A stretch of 64,000 bases of DNA from Cliona cf. orientalis (taxonomy: Eukaryota; Porifera; Demospongiae; Clionaida; Clionaidae). Both the position numbers and the translations under genes were made by a program. The notes under the pieces were generated by a model. The model saw nothing but the letters and a program-made list of their open reading frames with translations, did no database searches and was not told the DNA's origin. Below are positions 1 through 12,991 of this stretch, piece by piece (position 1 is the first letter of the stretch; each line of letters starts with the position of its first letter). The stretch spans positions 6,448,001-6,512,000 of the forward strand of contig OZ005702.1 in NCBI GenBank assembly GCA_963930775.1. Direction: 5' to 3'.

Positions 1-1290
1 GCTGTATTAATAATAATAGCAGCTTGCATGATAAATTGTTAGATGTTACCTAGGTAACTAGTGACAGAATATTCTCCAATACAGAGCACCATCAATATTA
101 CAGTCACAAACAGGTTCATGTTAGTGTTCACAGTGACACTGTGGGCAACATGCTCAATGTAAAAGAATAGGTACTAATTAAATTCCTATGTCAACATCTA
201 ACAAGTCAGTTATATGGTAGCCACTGTCTTGTATTGGCCGCAGGGCCAATACAAGACAGATGCCTGCCATATAACTATAACTTGCATGTAGGAAGGGGCA
301 TGCATTACCTGTATTATTGCCCACTTGGTCAGTGTGTGTGAGCTTGCAATTACCAGTGTGCTCTCCTTTAGAGAGTGGCGGTATTATAACAGCACAATAA
401 GTGCAGCTAATCATATTATTATTTGCTATGGGTCATGCTTTGCACTACATTAAAATTAATTATAGTACCTAGCTAGGAAAGATGTCAAGAAAATTCCTGT
501 GGTAATACCTATAGTGTAACACAATTAAATTAATGTCATAATGAGTACTGTAAAAGTGTAACAGGAGATGACTCGTATTACCCTAATTATTATTATAGCG
601 ATATTGATTACTACCTGTTGTAATCACATAAACCGTTTTTTCATTAGACTGGCAGTCTCATGAAGTGGACGTAAGCGCTACTAGCTAATAATATGTGTTT
701 CATACTATAATATTACAGTATTAATGAATAATTACGGACCTTCCAAGCATGAAGAGGTCATAGCAGGGAAAGCAGAATACCGGGAAACTTTGACGAGGTT
801 TTTAGCGATTGATTTTCAGTTAATTAAAGTTGCCAATTTGAATAAGTGTTCCTATGCCATGGCGGCAAGCATCCAAATACCAATATATAGAGAGCCATTT
901 CGCCAAATTTAATGCTCGCCACAGTTATCTGCTACACAGTATGGATAGCTGGTATCATCTCAAATTTCGGCTTCATTTGTATAGGACCTGGTATGAAATT
1001 TAAACACTAATTAATTTTTGAAATGGTGCTACTGGCTAGAGAGAGAAAGTAGTTGAAGTGGCTAGCACAACTAGATCTCCATAATAGTAGTGCAGCCGTG
1101 CTCCAGTGAGGATACCATGAGTGAGAATGAAGATGGGAAGGTATTAAAATTAATGTTCAGTTTCTGGCAAACTAAATTTAAGCTAACGAGTCATAACAAG
1201 AAAAGCAAAAATTGCAAGAGAGAGTGATCTCTTATCAGATAGCTTAGCTGCTACCATCAGTCAGCTGTACCACATGACACAGAGAAGATC
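1..1290. other. No gene seen; short hairpin at 227-262
   Basis: No reading frame here has exon-like features that I trust. The only structure is a short perfect hairpin at about 227-262, with 16-bp arms (CTGTCTTGTATTGGCC and its complement) around a GCAG loop, inside a slightly longer imperfect palindrome at 211-270. It resembles a very small foldback MITE. Confidence 0.5.
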
Positions 1291-1302
1291 TTGAAACAGC
1301 AA

Positions 1303-2775
1303 AGAGCCGTGACTATGGGGTGCTGTTTGTATCAAAATTCATTATTGGCAAGGCATTTAGAAAACAGTCTGGGGATTTGTGAAAGTAGTGGACATTTACG
1401 TAAATCACAGTGGACATTTGACGTGAATCACAATTTTAGAGATGCTACAACTGTGAGGATTTATGAAAGTATAGTGGATATTTATGTAAATCTCACTGGT
1501 AGATATTGTGTAAATTGCAGCGGACATGTACTACACTATGGGGTGCCGTTTGTGTCAAAATTTATTAGTGGCAGACATTTAGAAAAGTCTGGGGATTTAC
1601 GAAACTAGTGGATATTTACGTAAATCTCAGTGGAAATTTGACGTGAATCACAGAAGGCGTAATTTTAGAGGTGCTACAACTGTATGGATTTATGAAAGTA
1701 GTGGATATTTACGTATTGGACATTTAATAAATTGCAGCCAAGGCCCAAGTTTATGTATAAATAGAAGACATTTAGAGATACTGTGTGGATTTATGAAAGT
1801 AGTGGGCATTAAAATTTATCATAGTGGAGATTTATGTAAAACCAGAAGACATTAATTCATGAAAGTATCAACACTGCTACATAGTGGAGATTTATGTAAA
1901 TCTTAGATGAGATTTAGAGATGTTGTACAAACTACCACCAAACTAGGTGTGTTGACAGAGACCCATAATTATCGATTAGCAAATCGTATTATGAGTACTT
2001 TTGGTCAGAAGCGGAAGGATCAGGAAGAGCCAGGGATGATTATGCAAGTCATCAGAAGGCTCCTGAAGAAAAGGCCAGCAATTATCCACATAATATTATA
2101 GATTAAAGCATTCTTTAACCCTGCCACAAAAATTGAGCTGTATTAATTAACCTTGTGGGCATGCCCCAATTAAGTCTTGGGTGCAGTCTTTGTATTCATG
2201 TGTGTGTTTACATGGGGCACATGACCTTTAGGGACGACGTTAAATGTCCACTGTGTTTTCAAATTTGTAAACATCCACTACTTTTGTAAATTCCTGCAAC
2301 ATCACTAAATGTCTGCCACTACAGAATTTTGTCACAAACTATGCAAATATTCGCTGCGATTTACACCAGTGAGATTTACGTAAATATTCACTACTTTCAT
2401 AAATCCCCACAGTTGTAGCATCTCTATCTTCTGTTATTCATGTCAAATTTCCACTGTAGATGTCCACTACTTTCGTAAATCCCCAGACTCTTCTAAATGC
2501 CTGCCAACAATGAATTTTGACACAAACAGCACCCCATACTACACAGTTTGTGACAAAATTCTGTAGTGGCAGACATTTAGTGATGTCGCAGGAATTTACG
2601 AAAGTAGTGGATCTTTACAAAGAAACATAATCTTTTAAGGTGATTCATGTCATGCAAAATTAATGTCCACTGTGATTTACGTAAATGTCCACTACTCTCA
2701 TAAATCCCCAGACTATTCTAAATGCCTGCCAATTATAATCAATTTTGACACAAATGGCACCCCATACGTGACTGG
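1303..2775. mobile_element. Foldback element, about 1.5 kb, with repeat-rich arms
   Basis: The left arm (about 1303-1900) contains repeated blocks such as GGGGATTTRYGAAAGTAGTGG and CATTTACGTAAATC. The right arm (about 2240-2775) holds the same blocks in inverted order and orientation. The outer ends match: the stretch around ATGGGGTGCCRTTTGTGTCAAAATT on the left is complementary to the one ending CACCCCATACGTGAC on the right. No transposase ORF is visible; the open frames at 1291-1608 and 1643-1855 are translations of the repeats. The design recalls Foldback/Galileo-type elements. Target duplications could not be fixed. Confidence 0.7.
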
Positions 2776-2893
2776 TGGCCACAGAGAGTTAAAATTAATA
2801 CAGTTTATATTAAATTAATCATTCTTAGCACTATTTTAACATGCAGAAGTGGTTGATGATAATACCTAGTTAGATATAGTGCTGCAGACTTAC

Positions 2894-3014
2894 TGATGAG
2901 GATGGGGCTGAGAATGGTCCCTCCGCCATCGTTGCTACTGCCTTGGTCGACACAAACTGCCACCAAAACGGCGAAAATGGAGAGCTGAACGACTCCAATC
3001 TTCGATGTCATCAT
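2894..3014 (-). CDS. First exon of a putative secreted protein
   Basis: The frame opens at an ATG ending at 3014 and gives a typical signal peptide: MMTSKIG followed by a hydrophobic stretch VVQLSIFAVLVAVCV. A short polar, Gly/Ser/Asp-rich segment ending TILSPILI follows, and a consensus donor GTAAGT begins at 2893. A TATATAAATA box lies about 45-55 bases upstream on the same strand, which supports a true 5' end. Later exons would lie below 2894, where the foldback element sits, and I could not identify them. The mature product and function are unknown. The gene is downstream of, and on the same strand as, the end of ZNF106. Confidence 0.45.
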
Positions 3015-3057
3015 CTCAAACTATGGATAATAATGATATTCACTGCATCGGCTACAC

Positions 3058-3072
3058 GCGTATTTATATACT
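3058..3072 (-). promoter_or_regulatory. TATA box for the exon starting at 3014
   Basis: Read on the minus strand, the sequence is GAGTATATAAATACGCG, a close match to the metazoan TATA consensus. It lies about 45-55 bp upstream of the ATG at 3014. Confidence 0.45.
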
Positions 3073-3424
3073 CGGTAGTTAGCTCAAAATTAATTATAAT
3101 ACAGCATGCGTATAATACTCAGTACATAGGTATACTGTACTGAACAAGCCACGCCTTAAACAGAGTTATTGAACTTCACCAAGCCACGCCCTTAGAGTGA
3201 TTTGGCAAGCCTTTCTTCCTCTCAGTCTTAAACAATCATCCATAATGAAAATTTGCCATTTTGTAGTACACATGTCCAGTGATTAATAATGTGCAGACAG
3301 ACAGTCAACAATTTGTCTTGGAATGTGCTAGTGGATAAGTGATCTTGAGTATGATAACAAAAATTAAAATTTATGATGCCAAAGATTGTGTCTACATAGG
3401 TGTGTCTCATTTGCAACAATATTA

Positions 3425-6400
3425 CTATGATAATGAAGAGATGTGGTGCCTCAAATGATACAACTGTAATAATATGTAAGAAAAAGCACAATAATTAGTC
3501 ATTAATAACAATTTTTCTACCTCTCTCCGTTTGCACTTACCAATGAATCACTGCTCATTCTCTGAACACAGTTTTTCCACTTGCACGCAACTGTAGCATT
3601 GCCGGACGTCAAGCTAGTAGTCACATGATCTGTGTGATGAATGCATTTTCAAGAGACATATAATATACACAATTGTCATGTACATAGGCACACTTGGTAA
3701 GCAGTGATTGCTGCTTTTTATAAGCCTCGTTTACACGTACAAGCCGGCTTAGGATAAACCATTAATTTTTGGAAAGCATTTCAATTGCACTTGCACGTAG
3801 GGCGTTAATCTACCCATGCAGTCAGCTTAAAGTGTTTACACAGTTTATATAGGAATAAAAGATTGGAAATCGGTTTTCAAATCACTTTCTATAACATTTT
3901 TGATGATTTATTGTTTTCGCTGATCAACCATTCCATGGGTTTAAATTTCGATCATGCTCACTGTACGTTGTACAATCACGGATATTTCATATACAGTCAA
4001 ACCTCTAATAAAGGATCCTCCGAGAAAGGGACACCGATACGTTAAACCTCTCTATAGGCGACACTATTTGGGGTCCCAAAAACTACCATTCCCTATAGTT
4101 TCTATTCATTGAGAACCTCCGAGAAGAGGACAACCTCTCTACAAGGGACAAAACAGCTGAATTTATTTGTTCCCAAAGTGTCCTTTGTTTGGAGGTTTGA
4201 CTGTATTATAGTCATAGATAATATATCTGTGCAAACAATGAAATTATTATTATGTTGTATATGACATTGTACCTTTCAGATGTTCTCTTAGGTGATCTGA
4301 AATTCCAAATCGTAGATTGCAATCCTCCCACTACAGATAAGATAAATTAGTGCCATGGTCAGCCATCTCTTTAATAATTCCTTTGAACACTGATAACGAA
4401 CGTGAAATTGAAGCTCTGAGTTACATAATAATTCAGTAGGTTTACTGTGCTTTGCAGGTTAGTTGTCTAGGAAAGTTAGGGAATGGCACCTGTCTCTGTC
4501 ACTATATAAACTGAAAGCCTTTGTGACTTATAGTATAACTGAATTAAGCACTTGAGAGCCACTGCCTATTTACCCTTTCCACTGGACAACTGACTTGCAA
4601 AGCATAGTAAAGCTCATTGCCTGCTCAGGCAAACCCAAAATGCAGAGCAAAATGCACACATGTACAGTACTATCACTCTTGCACCGTATACACATATCAC
4701 TATGGCCGTGTTTTACATGTACTTACCAGACAGGGGTAGAATTGAGTGAGGTCCAGCTGTGTTGCTTGTACAGCACCAGACATCAGACCAACATAAATCT
4801 ACACAGCAAATCATCCATCACGGTGACAAACACGTACAAAATACAAAAATGTTCAGTGCTCACTTTCAACATACATAATACAGTGTAGTTATCTGACGGT
4901 AATTGGGGTGCATGAGATGCATGGTCAAATGTACGCCAATTACTGTCAGATAACTATTTTGTTGGTAGTTGACCTCTGTTCATCATTGGCCTACTTTATG
5001 ATGATCCCAACCCCTTCCCATAGCCAGTAAATTTTCCTATAAAAACTTTGGTTGCTAGGCAACTACAGTCCCAACAAATGTACATGCACATTGTATATGT
5101 ACATGTATGGTATCTATTGTGGCCACTGAGTTTGGTATAATTATAACATGTGACCATTATGGGCAGGGTCCACTCACTGTAGCCCCCACCCACTCCATCC
5201 CAATGCCCTCATTACTCATACATGTAGTACATATATAATCTCATGTGCCTTAATTAATTTTTAACTGGGGAAAACCCTGGCATTACGAGTACAAATTTCA
5301 CGACGACACCCACTTACCATTCCTCTTGAGACACAGAGGCTGAAGAGTTTGTCGGGATAGCCAGGGTACACCTGCAGCAGCTCCAGCGTCTACAGCACAA
5401 CACAAGGCAACATAGTGAAGACAATAAATTAAATTAAATTAATATCGTAGAGGCTCATACTGTGTCAGTAATAACAATCATATCTTCTTGAGCATATAGA
5501 CACAGTTCATACATACAACATCAGGACGTTTCGGCCCTTGGGCTTTCCTCAGCTAAATACCGTTTAGCTGAGGAAGGCCCAAGGGCCGAAACGTCCTGAT
5601 GTTGTATGTATGAACTGTGTCTATATGCTCAAGAAGATATGATTGTTAAATTAAATTAAATTATTATTATTATTTTATTATAATAATTATTACCACTCCT
5701 ACCCACCAGTCTCGTGGATTAGACTACCCACCAACCTACCGGATCAGGGGTTAATATTTCGAATGGGAGCAATATACATGACATTGTATAGTAATACCAT
5801 TGTGAAACAAGAAGGGGCACTGGATCATTGTAATTAAGGAAAATTACTCCAGGGTGAAGGGAAACTGCTTTGGATCATCACTTGCACATAAATGGAATGA
5901 TATTCATGAACAATGCGTAATTATTATTTTTTTACACGTAGGTTGACTCATCCACCAGTGATGGAATTTTGGAATGAGTCCGGGGGAGGGGGCAATGAAA
6001 ATCTGCCCCCGGACTCATTCCAAGTGGAAGAAAATCCCATCACTGGTGTGATGAGTCAACCTATGAAAATCTGCCCCCGGACTCATTCCAAGTAGAAGAA
6101 AATCCCATCTCTGGTGGATGAGTCAACCTACGTGTAAAAAATTATAATTGCCCATTGTTCATGAATATCATTCCATTTATGTGCAAGTGATGATCCATGC
6201 AGAAAAATTTCACCCCAGCCTACACACACATTTCAGTATAATTAATTGTGCAAGTATGCATAGCAATCCATCTACATCATCTGCTGCCCTATAATATGTA
6301 CATGTACATGTACATGTACATGTAGTACGTCTAGCCTACATGTACATGTAGCTGTATATGTACACTTATGAAATTTAGAAATAATATTACATGTACGTAT

Positions 6401-9400
6401 ATGTATAAATCTTAATTAGGACAAATTGCGTGAATAAAATGGTATCCATACATGTAAAAGCGCTAATTGAATAATAGTTAGACAGAGGTTTCTATATGTA
6501 CTGTATGTGGTTTAGAAGACTGAAGGGCTGTACATGTATGTATGTAGAATCCCAAGTGGAGTGAGGGTTCTACTGAGCCCTGAGGTCCTCTGAATCATGT
6601 AGAAACTGACTAAACAGTGTCTAACAATTTTAGATTGTAGCAACAATGCCCAAAAGCTTTGTATATTATATAAACAACTGCCTAGCAACAAACTAGCCAT
6701 GGGCAAAAAAATTTACCAGTTTTTTTATGGAGCTTACAAGGTTCTTTGTTAATAATAATATTATAATATTAAATTTTATGAGCAAGTATTTAATTATAGC
6801 TGACTGATTCAAAGCGAGTCTCTAATCATTAAGCTACTACAGACATGAGTCATTAAATTACATGATTACACTAATTGAATTAATTAATAACAATTAGAAC
6901 AAATGAGAATTTGTGGTATTAGAACTGACCTTGAGGTCAAAGCATCTGATGGCCCTATCGAAGCTTGCCGAGATGAGGACTTGTCCAACTATCTCAAGAC
7001 CACTGACAGGCTGAACGTGATCAACACAGTAAAGCTGATCCCACGTCTACAAAGGAGGGAGCAGTATGGAAACATCACTATAGATCAGACACATCATCAG
7101 GCATAGTATGATCCAATTTAACGTAAGAAATTAGCATTTTTACGAATTCTCATAGCACCTGAATACAGTAGCAGAGTAATTTTCCATCACCACAGGCTAG
7201 GTAAAGTCGGTCGCCAATCCCAGGTACCTGGTCCTCTCGAACAAGCTGTAAATGGAAAGTATTATGCATTCAATCAATGGGTATCGGAGAGGGAGAGAGA
7301 AGGAGAGATAGAGGGAGAGAAAGAGCGGGAGAGAGAGAGAGAGAAAGAGAGAAGAGAGAGAGAGAGAGGAAGAGAGAGAGAGAAGGAGAGAGATACAGGG
7401 AGAGAGAGGAAGAGAGAGAGGGAAAGAGAGGAAGAGAGGGGGAGAGAAAGAGAGGGAAAGGGAGGAAGAGGGAGTGAGAGAGAATAAGAGAAGAGAGGGA
7501 GAGGAAGAGGGAGAGGGAGGGAGAGGGGGAGAGGGAAGGGGAGAGATTGCATATATATGTATCCAAGAATTTTTAATCCATACTGACCTTCATTGAGAGC
7601 ACTGTGCTGGAGAATTCCAACAGCCTAAGTTGTTTGAACGAACATTTCTCCACTCCCCTGGTATTGGACACTGTCACATCCCAGCACACTACCGTCTCAT
7701 CAAAAGATGCTGAAAATATTTATATATAAATATTCCGTTTCTGTTTTGTATCTTGTATGATCATATAAACAGAAATGAAATGCAAATATTTTTATTGACC
7801 ATTACTGTACAGGACATGTGCACATGAGATATACATGTACATGCATACATATACATGTATCTCCCAAGATATCTAAAGATTTCAGTTTCGGTCACTGATA
7901 AGTATCTTGCACAAACATTTACATGTACATGATGTATACAAGTGATATTGTTTGCCATCTGGGAATACAATTATTACCCCGTGCGCATGCGCAAGGGGTA
8001 AAGTAATCGATTGTGTCGTTGTCGTCGTTGTCGTCGTGAGCACAAAAATCGCCATATCTCGAGATACAGGCATCTAAGCGACTGGTAAGCACAACGAATC
8101 GATCGAATTCGGCGGAAAAACTAGCTTCAGTGTGCGTCAAATCGATGGACACGGTCCATGGGCGTCACAAATAGTGCCTTTTTGTTGGCTAACGTAGCCA
8201 CGCCTATCGACAGTGCCTATTCAATGCATAATGCATGTCCATTGTGTTTTCTGCTCATGTGCACAACTAAGTAGCCAAGAATATGACTGGTAAAGATCGT
8301 CGATATTGATAATGCTCGTGAAATCTGTAGTCCATCCGCATCCGCTGACGGAGCTGAAATATGCGGCCCTATGGCTATATACTATTACATCAAAAATATT
8401 AGAAGTATCAGTTCCTATCTCCTAGTAGTCTAGATCTGGTGCAGAGAGAGTACTTTTGTCACCGGGACCTCTGGTAGCCACATACAAGCATTTCCACTAA
8501 CTTTCTGAAGTTCGCACAAAGCAATAATTTCTATAGATTGCACAATGTGCGTGCGGGGTATGTGCTCTACAGAGCTCTAGTTTAAGGTGCGTTAAATTTA
8601 CCTGTGCAGAGTAGGTTTCTTGATACACAGAGGCAACTGACTGACTGGTCTGGGGTGTGGCAGGAATGCTTACCAAGGGCACACTTTCTCTACAGCAAAA
8701 CAATAAAAGACACAGCATTCTCTAACAGACTTACATGTACATGTACATGTATACCCAGGGACCTTCCTATAATGCATATATACGAGTGGTGAATTTTAAT
8801 AAAAAAAAAGTGTGAGGCATTAAAAAACATGGCAATTCAGGCCTGGGCACGAGGCTACATGTACAACATGTACTTCTCCCATCACAAAAATCACTATGTT
8901 CTAGCCTTGTTAAGTATTTATTCAACCAAGAACCTCAAGGGACCATACACACTTACTACATGCACACTTTAATTGATCACACAGACAATGATGGAATTCT
9001 AAGATGCCCATACATGTACATGTACATGTACATGACGTGTACATACATGCACAGGCACATGTACATGTACATGTACAGAGAGTAGAGTCCCAAGGGAACT
9101 GCATATTATACAAGTACATATGTAAGTGCAAAACCATAATTACATGTACATGTATAATCTCTTGGAACCAATCCCAAATATGTAAGTGATCAGTATTGTG
9201 TTATAACAATAATAATACTAGGAAGATGATATCATCAGGCGGGGCGAGCCTTCGCTCGTGGCATCAGCTGTACTCCATGGTTTTATTTGTAAAGTGCGTC
9301 AATAAAATACCTTGGTTTTGAGTCAATAACTGAGCAGGCTATAAAGCACAACAAAATGACTGAATTGGAGCAGCCAGGCTCTCAGTTTGGCCATCATTCA

Positions 9401-12400
9401 TGACATGGTGACTCGAGCTCAAGGGCCTTAGGCGGATACAAATCTGCGTCGTGGAGCGTGCTATTGGGTAACTTTCAACCTTATTCATCTCAAGTTGTAG
9501 CCATGGCAGTGGCAGTCATTCACGGTTGGCACAGTTTCAGTTGTACTGTAGCTATAATATTATTGGTAGAGCTGTACCTTTCTCCAGCTTTACTACCGTA
9601 CTCAAGGACACTACACTGCCACGATTCCGCGGATTTGACCTTCGATCTGCATTGATGACGACCTTTACCTGTCACAGGTAAGGTCTACCACGTGGTGTCT
9701 GAGCATACGCATTGAGTCGCTGCCATGCAAGATCACGCACAAATAGATACATGTAAGTAATATATACACCGCTTCTGGTTTCTCGTGTATTCGGGGCTCG
9801 CTAAGGCTCGCCCCGAATTATCATAACTTACAGTTTCGCATAGCAAGCTCAATACTTCCAGCCGACTGACAATGGGTAATAAACTAAGGCCAATCAAACT
9901 ACACTATTAGTTTCTCATCCACCCGTTTTTATATTTCTATGCGGGCGGGCGGTCATTATTCATTATTCATTATTCAATATTATGGGATTTTGAGGGTGTG
10001 GTTTCCTGGAACCGCCCAAATAATTAGCAAAAATGAGGTGTGGCTGGTGTTTCAAGGCAATAATGAAGGCAGAAGCAGTAGGTTGAAACAGACGCGGGAG
10101 GTGACGAGAAACTAACATTCAAGTTCGTGTTGCCTAATAGCACATACAATGTACATGTACAGTGTATACATGTATGTGCATGCAAAAAGGCATTGTTCAG
10201 CTGGTGTAACAAAAAGAGCTTGCTATGATACACTACCCCAGTCAAGAAAGTATAAGCACAGTGTACATACATGTATAAATGTACACTTGGTACAATGTAG
10301 ACATACTAATACTGTAGTGTTTTGGACAAGTGCCCACTCCCGGGGGGTAAGCATATTTCAAGCGTTCAATGAAGCAGTTTCCATAGATGCAAAGTAATCA
10401 CAATGCATCTGTAAGCTATGCTCTCTTGCTTATGATCACATACTTTCCCTTTCACATAATATTAAAAAGTAATGCACATCACCATGTGATACACAGTACA
10501 TGTACATGCACATGTTACATGTACATGTACATGTATGTTACCTGCAGGTCAATGAGCAGCACTGATCCAGAGCTGAGTCCAACGTAGAGGACATCTCCAG
10601 AGAGACACATACACATCACCCTCACACCAAGCACATACTCAGCACACTTTCCTTTCTGAACACAAAGTATAATAGACAGTATAAGCACCATTGCATGTAC
10701 TAGGATGTACATTCATGACGACCATTACCAAACACCGTTGACGACCCTTACCAGCAATGTTCATGCATGTACATGTACAACCTAGAACCCCCAGATTCCA
10801 TACATGTACATGCATACATGTATGTACAGTACATTACATGTATTTATGCCACATAAACTGCTTACAGTAAAGTGATGTAAGTAGACACACTTATCACTGG
10901 ATCCTGATACTAGAAAAGTGTTCCCATTCTTCTCATAGAGCTGCAGAAACGGTCACAATGTACGTGTACATGTACATGATAGTTCAGGCATCAGCCTTTG
11001 AAAATAATGATCTTATGCATCCCAATTTGCAACTATAATTATGTAGTTTGTTTGCCCACGACCCTTTCTCATCATTGGCCACTACCCTATGATCATGCAC
11101 CCATACCTCTCCGGTAGCTTGCAGTTTGCCGGGCCTATAAAAACTTCAGTTGCTAGGCAATGGCCAACAAACACCAATTACTGATACACCTGCTTACCTC
11201 AAGACAGGTCACAGACCTCCTGTGGTAAGTTAGAGCCTGTTCCAGCTTTCCCGTCTTGGTGCTGTAGACTCGAATGGTGTTGTCAGAGGAGGCAGTGAAC
11301 AACTGATCACCATGCACCTATGCAGATTGACAGTTTTAAAAGAAAAGTGCCAGAACTACATGTTCTCAAGACTAGGCTAGCACCTACATGTACACTGTAC
11401 ATGTACATGTACTGAATCAGAAGTGTATGATATTAATTATCGAGAAAAGTAAGCGTAGGGATGTATAGTGGGTGTGATACGTTATCTCTACAAATCTTGT
11501 TTGTGTATTTTTTGGCACTGCCATCCCTACTTCATCCTTCAATTTTGTTTTTTATACTTTGAATTCATCGCTAATGTACATGTACATGTATGTTTTTACA
11601 TGTATGTGGTTGTGCTGGGAGTAGTTTAGCTTGAGCAGGCAATGGGAAGGTTACCCCTTAAGTTTGGGATTGGTAGTGGAAGATAAACCTACTAAAATTA
11701 ATTATCACGTACTATACACATGTACATGTACATGTACGCTAAGCTTACTTTCAAAGACAGCACTGATCCACCGTGAGGATTAAAGGTCACAGGATGATGT
11801 TTCACTGCACCAGGTCCAACACCTGCTGTAGCTCCACTAGCGCTCGCTTCGTCAATCTCCCGGACCAACGAGGCACCATCCCTCACAGCTCCACTACCCT
11901 CACAGCTCACACTGTCACCACCATCACAGCTCATCCTGTCACCACCATCACAGCTCACACTACCCTCCTCGCCTGGTCCACCGTCACCAAATTCACCAGT
12001 TGATGGCTCAGCACCTAAACAACAAAGCACTATACTAATTGCACTTATACATGTACAACCGTATGCAATAATATTATTACAAGACATGACATTGTGTATA
12101 ATAATTACAGTGTGTATAATAGTTCTTCTAAAAATATATGGCCTCCTATTTATCCCTTTGCAAGTTGAGATATACAACAGTTGTCGCAAGGCTGTACACG
12201 ACAGTACATGCATAAATGAATAGAATATAGTGTAGATTATAGTAGATACTATAATTCGCGTTAATTTCATTTGTAGGTAAATTATCTTCACAAAAAAAAA
12301 AATTTCATCACTCCACGCAAAACAAAAAATTTGAAATTTTTACGAATTACGGTACATTGTACATGTACAACTAACAACGTGCATTTGTACTCTAAAAATT

Positions 12401-12959
12401 TAATATTGATGAGGTTACCCAGCTAGAAACTTACCCAAAGAAAGACCATGTATGTTATGTACCACAGTAGGTGGAGCTTGAGAAGAAAGAGGGTCAGCAT
12501 TACCACGACGATTCATAAAACGTTCTGCAACAGGTAGTTTAGCACTGCTTGAGGAAGGAGATGAGACAAATGAAGAGCAACTGCTGTGTACCACGGTTGG
12601 AGGAGGCTGAGCTGCTAGAGAACCTGTGTTGCTATGACGATTGAAACCCTGCAGAGGTACACGTGTTGATATGCATGTACATACATGTACAAAATGTACA
12701 TGTGAAAACAAGGGCTAATAGACCCCAAAGTGTTGAAAATCAATGGCATCTTGTGGTACATGTACATTTACAGTGTTCATACAGTAAGCTAATAACTGGT
12801 AGCATTTTAATATTTCACAATCTTTGCTTTAAGGGGGCAGACGGCTAATGCCAAAATCCTACCTTAATGAAATGGAAATCCAGGGGGGAGGGGGGTAACT
12901 CCATATTAATAGTGGGGAAAGCCAATTGCTAAGGGGGAGCAAATCTATTGAAGGGGGAA

Positions 12960-12991
<32 letters not shown>

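Noticed and set aside
7270-7566. Overlapping long open frames of Ser/Leu/Pro or Arg/Glu
   Set aside because: They are translations of a pure purine/pyrimidine tract in an intron.
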